From assembly GCA_002104945.1 (NCBI GenBank), contig MCFH01000041.1, forward strand, positions 425,421 through 489,420: a DNA stretch of 64,000 nucleotides, read 5' to 3'. Source of the stretch: Piromyces finnis. Taxonomy: Eukaryota; Neocallimastigomycota; Neocallimastigomycetes; Neocallimastigales; Neocallimastigaceae. Every line of letters starts with the position of its first letter. Position 1 is the first letter of the stretch. The notes below the pieces were generated by a model. That model made no database searches and was not told the DNA's origin. It saw nothing but the letters and a program-made list of their open reading frames with translations. The position numbers were made by a program, and so were the translations under genes. Of this stretch, positions 56,316 to 64,000 are shown in pieces.

Positions 56316-58102
56316 AATTCATCAACAATTTATTTAAATACATATTATTTCATCTATTCATTTAACATTATTTAAATGAATAAAAGTTATATATTAAATT
56401 ATTATCTTTTAACAAACCAAGTTTTAATTATTTTTTAATATTAAATAAACTTTTTCCCTTATTTTTATTGGACATATTACACAAGAAATTAAAAAAAAAT
56501 CTTGAATCATAATTACTATTTTTTTTAAAAGAAATTAATAAATTAATTAATTTTCATTTTTTTAAATTATTTTATTTATGGTAATATAATAGATGAAAAT
56601 ATTATAGATATAATAATAATACTAATAAAATAAATATTCATTTATACTTTCATATATTTAAAATATCTTTTAAAATGTTTAGTTATTATACTTAAATAAT
56701 AAAAAAAACTAAAAGATGATAACTTTATAATAAAAATGCAAAAAATAATAAAATAAAAAGAATATTAGATTATCTTTTTTATGGTTAAGATAAAAACATA
56801 TTATTAAATTAAAATGTCAATAAAGAAAATAAAAAGAATAAATAATAATTTTAAAGTTTAATAATTAAAAATTTTAATAAATACTGTTTTTTTTTTTATT
56901 TTTATTGTGTCATTTATTCGTCTTGGCTATTATCATATCATATTATCATCCATTGAAAATAAAAAGAATATATATAAATAGTCTTTTAAATTATTATTAT
57001 TATTTCTTAACAATAATATTATTTTATATAATCAAAAAAAAAAATATATATATATATATATATAAATGTTAAGCAAGTTGTCTTGGCTAATTTCATCTAT
57101 TAAAAATAAATTATTTTAATTATTATGGTAGTTTAACATTTTTATTCTTTCTTTTTATGCAAAAATATATAAATTGAAATGACATTAAAAAAAATTTTTT
57201 TAAAGAAATAAAATATATATACTAATAAATCCTGAGTTTTTTCCAAGAATTTGTTAAGAATATAAAGAAATAATAATTAATTTTTGTTATTGTTTATCTT
57301 ATGTATAGAAGCAAATATATATTGATTATTTATTATTTTTTTCTATTTACACTAAATCATTTATTAAGTTTCTACAAAAAAATGTTTTAATATTATTATG
57401 GCATTGAAATTTAATTATTGCAAAGATAAATAATTTTAAACTACATTAATAATTATATTTATTAATAAAAATGATTTATAAATTTTTGTTAACTTTTAAG
57501 TTTTTTTAAAATTAACCAAAATTTATAATTTTATACAATTATTTGAAAGTATTTTCACAGCTATAAAGTTATAACAATATTTATGTATCTAATATATAAT
57601 TTATATTTTTTTTTAAATAAGGATTTATATTTATAAAAAACCATTAGTGATTTTATGATTTTGTTATATGAATTATTTTAAATTATTATATTATTTGTGT
57701 ATCTAATATATATATTTATAATTTATATATATATTTTAATTAAGGATTTAAATTTATGAAATACTACTCATAATTTTATGATTTCGTTATTAATTACATT
57801 TATGATTTTTATCTTTAACTTTTAACACGCAAAAGAGGGGGGAACATAAAATCTTTTATATTCATTGTTTTATTTATTTAATTATATAAAAATTAAATAA
57901 TGATTTTAAAAATTAAATTCACTTTAAAATTATTAATATGAATAAATCCATTATAGAATGATTCTATTATATAACACGCGGAAGTTTTTAGTAAAAAAAA
58001 CTTCAACTGCTATTGTTTTTTTTAATAATTTTATATTTATATAAAAAAATTTAATTTTATCCCTTTAACTTAAAATTGAAATTTACTATTATTTAGAGTG
58101 TT
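56021..58102. other. intergenic with (TTTA)n, no gene seen
   Basis: 2.1 kb of A/T-rich sequence: promoter side of CotH and 3' side of the subtilase. It contains (TTTA)n at 56281-56314 and (AT)n near 57046-57064. A short GC-richer patch (near 57823-57845) holds a G-run. Nothing coding was found. Confidence 0.6.
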
Positions 58103-60019
58103 TTATATTTCGCTTTCACTTGATGATGAACTATCACTTTCATCAGTTGGTTTATCTGATGAACAATATCCATCTTTAGTGCAGAATAAATTATTAAGAC
58201 ATTTTTGGTCACCTGAACGAGGACCACATCCATAATAATTATCATCTTGAGAATAAACTATGTGTTTACCATTATTAATAAAAATGTTTGGATTTCCTTC
58301 TAATATTCCATTAATAATATTCTTTTCTCCAATTTTATTTAAATATTTAAGCATACTCTTGGAATCGAATTTCTTATCAGGATGTTCACTCATAATAGTG
58401 GCTGCAACACCAACAACAATTGGTGAAGAATATGAAGTACCTACATCAATTTCATTATAATCATCTCCTAGTTTGTCTTGATATGAAACAGTGACATAAG
58501 CTGGCGCATGAATATTAACCTTTTTACCATAATTACTAAAGTAGGCAACTTCATAATTACTTGAATCCATTGTTTTATTTAAGAAAATTTTTGGTAATTC
58601 GGATTTAAGTGTCATATAGTTATTGTAAAGTTGACTTCCTTTCATATATAATTCATCATTAAATTCAACTCTTAATTGATTAGTGATTTCGGTGATTTCT
58701 ATTTCAAGTTTATGAAGTTTATTCTTTCCATAATTATCAACAGCTCCAACACATATAACATTTTCATATGAACATGGATAGAAGAATGGCTTATTATCTC
58801 TATCAACTTGAATACCTTCATTACCTGCTGCTGCTACAAAAACAGCTCCTTCATCTGCTAATTCATTGATAAATTCTTCCCAGTAATCAATCATATATTT
58901 ATCATTTTCCTTGAAGTAATCTAGGGCAAGACCGTATGAAAAGTTGAAAATAGCTTTATTTGGTCTAAATAAACTATCACGAATATGTTGCATGGCTGCA
59001 ATGAAATGAGATAATAGCATGACAGCTTCTTCAGAATAATCAGAAGGTTCATTATATGTTTTATTTTCGGAATCTTCATCTGGTTCTTCTTCCATAGCTA
59101 TACCATAAATATTGGCCTTTGGAGCAACACCATGGATTAATCCACCAGCTAAATCTGCAATTTTTTCACCATGATAAGAGTCTGACTTCTCACATACTTC
59201 TTCATCTTCACTTGCAACAATCTTGGCATTCTCAACCTTAAAAATACATTTTGCTATACGTTCATTTTTATTTGAAAATTCGGAGTGTCTAAAGTTAAAT
59301 CCATTATCAATAATGAAGATATCAACATCTTTTCCTGCTGTACTTGGATAGTAATAGGTTTTATCATATTCACCAATTAACTGATCATCGTATTTACCTT
59401 GAGAAATTAAGGAAAGATGAATATCAGAATCTTCTTTAGTGGCGACACCACTCCAATTTGTTTCTATTTCTATTCTTTTTAGATTATTATTAGCAGCAGA
59501 GGCGCGGGTTAGTTTAACATCAGGAACACAAGCCATTACATATGGTAATTTTTCGATAATATCAACAATATCTTTAGATAAATATGAATAAATAATAGTT
59601 TTATCATTCAAAGTAGAAATGGGATAGGCAAGATTAGATTCATTTTCATCATCACTTCTTTTCTTAAGACTTCTTTTTTCTAATGCTATATTTTTTTGTT
59701 CGAATTCTTGTAATTTTTTTGCATCTTCATAAGTTTCCTTGTTATCAATGATAATATCACTAATTTCACTAGATATTTCATTGATAAATTGATTTAAACT
59801 ACGTTTACTAAGATTTTCACCATCATCAGAAGTATTGTTAACAAGAATCATATAAAAATTATCATTATTTTTATTAACGTCATTATTATTTGATGGCTTT
59901 TTAATAAGATCATCAAAAGTTAAGGTTTCATAAGGAAAATCATGATTTTCGGCTCTAGCACCACTAAATAATTGAGAAACTACTCCTAAGATTGATAAAA
60001 TATTAATTCCAATTTTCAT
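58103..60019 (-). CDS. secreted subtilisin-like serine protease (S8) with CBM18-like tail
   Basis: 638 aa from the ATG at 60019; an upstream in-frame ATG (60181) would bury the signal peptide, so 60019 is chosen. Signal peptide 1-24 (MKIGINILSILGVVSQLFSG). The propeptide is rich in acidic and Lys residues and carries dibasic KR sites near 115-121, suiting kexin processing. Catalytic triad: D238 (IIDNGFNFRH), H283 (SYHGEKIADL), S529 (GTSYSSP); oxyanion N400 (AAAGNEG). After the protease domain, CGPRSGDQKC then C613 and GYCSS (598-621) resemble a chitin-binding hevein (CBM18) module, but with only four of the usual cysteines. The C-terminus is Ser/Glu-rich. The role is probably extracellular or cell-wall proteolysis. 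There are no introns. Some active-site flanks differ from fungal S8 consensus, but all catalytic residues are in place. Confidence 0.92.
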   Translation of the reverse strand: MKIGINILSILGVVSQLFSGARAENHDFPYETLTFDDLIKKPSNNNDVNKNNDNFYMILVNNTSDDGENLSKRSLNQFINEISSEISDIIIDNKETYEDAKKLQEFEQKNIALEKRSLKKRSDDENESNLAYPISTLNDKTIIYSYLSKDIVDIIEKLPYVMACVPDVKLTRASAANNNLKRIEIETNWSGVATKEDSDIHLSLISQGKYDDQLIGEYDKTYYYPSTAGKDVDIFIIDNGFNFRHSEFSNKNERIAKCIFKVENAKIVASEDEEVCEKSDSYHGEKIADLAGGLIHGVAPKANIYGIAMEEEPDEDSENKTYNEPSDYSEEAVMLLSHFIAAMQHIRDSLFRPNKAIFNFSYGLALDYFKENDKYMIDYWEEFINELADEGAVFVAAAGNEGIQVDRDNKPFFYPCSYENVICVGAVDNYGKNKLHKLEIEITEITNQLRVEFNDELYMKGSQLYNNYMTLKSELPKIFLNKTMDSSNYEVAYFSNYGKKVNIHAPAYVTVSYQDKLGDDYNEIDVGTSYSSPIVVGVAATIMSEHPDKKFDSKSMLKYLNKIGEKNIINGILEGNPNIFINNGKHIVYSQDDNYYGCGPRSGDQKCLNNLFCTKDGYCSSDKPTDESDSSSSSESEI

Positions 60020-61614
60020 TTTTATTTTCTCTTCAAAGTTTAGAAAAAATATATTTTTTAGATTGTATTTAATTTCTGATATATAAGAATTATGAAGGAC
60101 TTTTTCATTTGTATTTATACTTTTTATTGTTATAATTATTATTGTTGTTGTTAGTGGAATAATTATTATTCGAATTATCATATAAAAGGTTAGATTTTGT
60201 ATAAATTTGTATTATTTGGTGTAATTTTCTATGAAAAAACTATAAAATGATTTTTTAATTATTGGATAATGATAAATTGGGTGAATTTAAGATATTTTAA
60301 AATATTTTTTAAAGATATTTTTTAATTTTGGTAATCAATTAAAAATGAAAAATATTATTTTTTAAGTTAATTTATAACATTCATATTAAATATTTTAGTA
60401 ATATATAATTTATTATATAATTTTATTATTTATGATATTTTTTTTTTTTTTTACCTTTTTAATATACGTTATTATAAAAGGTAAAAATAAAAGGTATATT
60501 TTTAAATATTTATGATCTATGATACGTATAATAGTTATACATAATAGTTATAATATTTTATAGTTTATTAACAGGAGTTTTTAAATTTCTTAATAAGAAT
60601 TAAATCTATATATAATATATAATATAATTAAAGTTATTAAATTACTTAATGTAAAAAGTTATAATTTTATTCAACTATGTACCAATTAATAATCAATGAT
60701 TTTATACAACACCTATCATTGAATTGTTAATTATAAATAATTGAATATTTAAATTTTCTTTTTTTTTTTTTGTGCAATTAATGCACATATAAAAAATAAA
60801 AAAAATAAACATTTTAAAAGTTTCAGTATAAAAAATGAGACATTTCAATATTTAATTATAATATTTATAGAATTAAATTTTTTTTTAGAACCTTAAATTT
60901 TGTAAAACTTTTTTTTTTCTACATCATAATAATATTGTTAAATTTTTCCGATGTTCTTTTAACTATATTACATGTAGATGAATAAATAATTTTTTTGAAT
61001 AAAGTAAAATAAAAAATGGTCGATGTTTATAACTACTTAACGATTCTTTCTTTTTATACATAAAATCTTTTTCAAATAACAATGGTCTTTTAATATTTAA
61101 CAACGTTTTAATAAATACAAAAATAAAACTTTTTTTTTAATATTTAAAAAAAAAGTACATATAAATGAAAAAATTGAAAGATTGTTTTTACAAAACTTTA
61201 ATAACCGGAAAAATATGTAATAATTTATTTTATTTATAATAACATATAGAAAAAATAAAGAGTATATATTATTTAAAATTAAAGTATTATTAAATAATAA
61301 TAATAATAAGTTCTATAATACTTTTAATAATACAAAAGGAATAATAAGTTTTTGATATACAAATTTAAAGTTATATAATTTTTAAAATTTTTTTTTATTT
61401 TATTTTTTTTAAATATTCACTATAAATATAATTATTTAATTACAATGATATTATTATAATTTTTAAATTCATAAATTTAAAATTTTTAACTCTTAAAATT
61501 ATTTTTCTCCACTTCTTTACATTTTTAAATTAAAACTGCATAATATAAATTCTATTTGATAAAGGATATATTTATAAAAAAATTTTTGAGGGGTAAATTA
61601 AAAAATAATATTGA
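60020..61614. other. intergenic, no gene seen
   Basis: 1.6 kb, A/T-rich. A perfect 7-bp inverted repeat (ACCTTTT...AAAAGGT, about 60453-60483) sits near 60470. Short AAT runs occur near 61297-61310. No coding region seen. Confidence 0.6.
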
Positions 61615-62871
61615 TTAAACAGTTACAGTTATATTATTAGAGTTTTCAACTGAATTTAATACTGAATCAGCAACTTTACATTGTTCTTGTAATAATGAAC
61701 AAGAAAGTTCCTTTAAACTAGTACTTTTATTATTGTATGAAACTTCTTTTAAATGTGGAAAAGTAATATTATTTTGAGCAGCAGATATTAAAGCGTTAGA
61801 AGTATCACACTTAATGGATTCAAGACATTCTCTATTCTTTTCAATAAGGAAATCAAAAATAACAGAGGCTTTATTTAATTGAAGAAAAGCATAGTCAAGT
61901 TCCTTTAAATGATCAACGACACAATTTTCTTTAAGGGCTTTCATGAATTGAGCCATATCTTTAACTTCGAAATCAGAGGAGTAATTAGATAATAAACGGT
62001 TATTAAAACTAGCACCATTATTAACCCATCTTAATTGTTCTAAATTCTTACAACTAACAATAATATTAAGAAGAGAGTTGATGGATAATCTGGAACATCT
62101 TTCTAAATTGAAAACCTTAAGTTTATCAGCATGAATTCTAATGAGAGGATTTAAGATATAATCATTTAAGTTTGATGATTGAGAAATAGTTACAGAAGTA
62201 AGAGATGGACAATTACTCCATAACCAAATAAAAGCAGAATCATCAACCATAGTAGCATTTTGTAAATTAAGAGTATGGAGTTTTGTAAAACATTCAATTG
62301 GAATAGATTCTTGTAAATGTTCAGCAAAAACAGTCATATCATTAAAATCAAGAGTAAGAGATTCTAAAGAAAGAGCAGTTTTAGCATATTGTCTAAGAGT
62401 AAAGAAAAAGTTTGGAGCATCCTTTGAACTATTCTTTTCACTTGGAACCTTAAGAGCTAAAGATTTTAAATTACTACAGTGGGTTGAAAAATCAGTTAAA
62501 AGTGACTTTGTTTTGGTATCAGCATAATCAAATGAAAGAACGTTTTCATTTTCATTAGCATCACATTCATCAACAAGTGTAGTTAAATCTAAATGCTTTA
62601 TCATTTTTAAGTGATTGTAGGAATCACTAAATGAAGTAGTTTCTTCTTCTTCATTCATAATAGAAGAGATGGATTCTAAAGATTGATGAATTGATTTTAA
62701 ATGACCTAAACCATTAACATTTGGTGATTCCCATACACTAGAAATGAAGCAAGCATACCAATGTTTGTTAACTAAACAGCAGTTGGCTAATGATGAGACA
62801 TCTAAATTTTTTGAAATGATTGAAGCAATTTCAAATGGTAAATTGCTTAATTCAAAACTTCTTGCAGTCAT
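61615..62871 (-). CDS. F-box protein with LRR-like repeats
   Basis: 418 aa, single exon. An F-box covers about 7-45 (LSNLPFEIASIISKNLDVSSLANCCLVNKHWYA is the region; key residues L10, P12, E14 and the VNKHW end), followed by irregular leucine-rich repeats of the F-box/LRR (FBXL-like) type: LKSLALK, LESLTLDFND, LHTLNLQNA, LTSVTISQSS, LKVFNLERCSRLS, LEQLRW, LKELDYA. It would link a substrate to Skp1-Cul1 ubiquitin ligase. The repeats are degenerate, so the substrate is unknown and a pure LRR count is unsafe. It uses more AAG and TTC codons than the other A/T-rich genes here. Confidence 0.85.
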   Translation of the reverse strand: MTARSFELSNLPFEIASIISKNLDVSSLANCCLVNKHWYACFISSVWESPNVNGLGHLKSIHQSLESISSIMNEEEETTSFSDSYNHLKMIKHLDLTTLVDECDANENENVLSFDYADTKTKSLLTDFSTHCSNLKSLALKVPSEKNSSKDAPNFFFTLRQYAKTALSLESLTLDFNDMTVFAEHLQESIPIECFTKLHTLNLQNATMVDDSAFIWLWSNCPSLTSVTISQSSNLNDYILNPLIRIHADKLKVFNLERCSRLSINSLLNIIVSCKNLEQLRWVNNGASFNNRLLSNYSSDFEVKDMAQFMKALKENCVVDHLKELDYAFLQLNKASVIFDFLIEKNRECLESIKCDTSNALISAAQNNITFPHLKEVSYNNKSTSLKELSCSLLQEQCKVADSVLNSVENSNNITVTV

Positions 62872-64000
62872 TTGCTAATTTTTTAATAAAAAATAACGCT
62901 TAAGTTAATGTAAAAAAGTTTTAATAATTTTAAATTAGTTTTAATAATTTTAAATTAGAGAATTAATATGTTTTATCTTTTTAATAATAAAATTATTATA
63001 ATTATTATCTAAAGTAATAATTCTAATAGTAAAATAATTTTATTATTAAAGAAGAATAATATTATAGTAATTTTTTTATATTTATTAATTTCCTTCTTTA
63101 CAAAAATTATTTATTATTCTAAAAATGAATTATTAATGGTATAATAATTTTGTAAATTCGATTTTAATAAACAGCAGAGAAATGATTTTTTCTTCCTTAT
63201 ATACTAATGTTACTTATTTTTAAATAATAATAAAAGTATTTTATAATAATATTTACTTATTTACTATATTAAATATTAAAATATTCATTATTTACTATTT
63301 ATTTTTATTTTATAAATATTTATAGTAACAAATAATTAATATTTTTTCTTTTAATTTTATATTATCATGAAAAAAAAAAAAATATAACATTTTTATTATA
63401 CAAAAAAAAACAATTATTATATATTAGTATTTTATTTATTCTATTAATAATATTAATAAAACTTTTTTTTTTGCTACTTAATTTTAGGGTAACACAAAAT
63501 AAAAATAAGTAAATGACACTATATAAAAAATTTATTATTAACTATGTTACAGAAATAGCTTTACAATTAATATAAACAAAAAATAAATATATATAATAAT
63601 CATTATTGGATTTATTTTTTTTTTAATGTTTAATTTATTATTTTATTTTTATTATCCTATTGTCATTATGCATTAAGAATTTACATAATAGTTGGTAAAA
63701 GAATATTTTTATTAAGCTAACTTATTAATATATGTATATTATATTTAATATTTAATGCTATTATTTATATAATCACACATTCATCTCTATTTTTATAGAG
63801 GAATCAACAACTATCCTTAATTAAAACACACAAAAAATATACTACATAAAATTTATTTTTTATAAAGAGTTTTATAGTTCATGGCATTTTAATTCATCAT
63901 ATTTTAGCAAATGTTTATTATTTGTGTCATGTTTTACTAGTTGAATTAATGATATTTAATATTTATCAATAATTAAGGACAAAAAAAAAAGTTAAAATTA
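62872..64000. other. intergenic, no gene seen to window end
   Basis: 1.1 kb of A/T-rich sequence, presumed promoter of the F-box gene and beyond. No coding region or repeat worth naming, apart from A- and T-runs. Confidence 0.6.

Noticed and set aside
60020-60181. Upstream in-frame ATG extending the subtilase by 54 residues
   Set aside because: The extension is low-complexity Ile/Thr/Asn-rich sequence and would place the clear signal peptide internally; 60019 is the better start.

Overview
The window looks like nuclear DNA of an anaerobic gut fungus (Neocallimastigomycota). The reasons are extreme A+T richness outside genes, many short AT-rich introns (GTAAGT/GTATGT to TAG), an [FeFe]-hydrogenase with a hydrogenosome-like leader, a secreted CotH protein with fungal (CBM10-type) dockerins, and a GNAT acetyltransferase that reads like a bacterial protein. 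No CRISPR, prophage, tRNA or rRNA was found. Genes are separated by 0.5-3.5 kb of A/T-rich sequence carrying microsatellites.

Layout, left to right: a non-LTR retrotransposon fragment running off the left edge (-); [FeFe]-hydrogenase (-, 3372-5264); an orphan low-complexity protein (-, 8597-9697); a secreted leucine-rich-repeat protein built from nine 72-bp exons (+, 12253-15020); an Arb1/ABCF2-type ABC-F ATPase (+, 15975-18313); a U-box/VWA/Vwaint/Vint protein (-, 18871-21744); a GNAT acetyltransferase (+, 22488-23081); a nine-exon ABCA lipid-type transporter (+, 23836-30086); a 12-exon F-box/WD40 protein (-, 30330-33630); a second, complete-ended 5'-truncated retrotransposon copy (-, 34644-37524); a septin (-, 38324-39827); a DHHC palmitoyltransferase (-, 43166-44570); a 22-exon class C GPCR-like receptor with a beta-helix ectodomain (+, 48091-53597); a CotH/dockerin protein broken by an in-frame stop (-, 54182-56020); a secreted subtilase (-, 58103-60019); and an F-box/LRR-like protein (-, 61615-62871).

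Intron models were built by hand from splice motifs and reading frame. Each multi-exon model closes in frame: LRR 469 aa, ABC-F 582 aa, ABCA 1803 aa, F-box/WD40 721 aa, septin 474 aa, DHHC 342 aa, receptor 1144 aa. The genes are not an operon. Themes do recur: secreted or surface proteins linked to the extracellular cellulose-degrading complex (LRR protein with a partial dockerin signature, CotH with dockerins, subtilase with a chitin-binding-like tail, receptor with a beta-helix ectodomain) and ubiquitin-pathway adaptors (U-box, two F-box proteins).

The most interesting points are the class C receptor fused to a right-handed beta-helix-like ectodomain, the one-repeat-per-exon LRR gene, the U-box/VWA/Vint protein with a duplicated and broken piece of its own autoprocessing domain, the natural E-to-Q change in the first Walker B of the ABC-F protein, and the stop codon inside the CotH dockerin.
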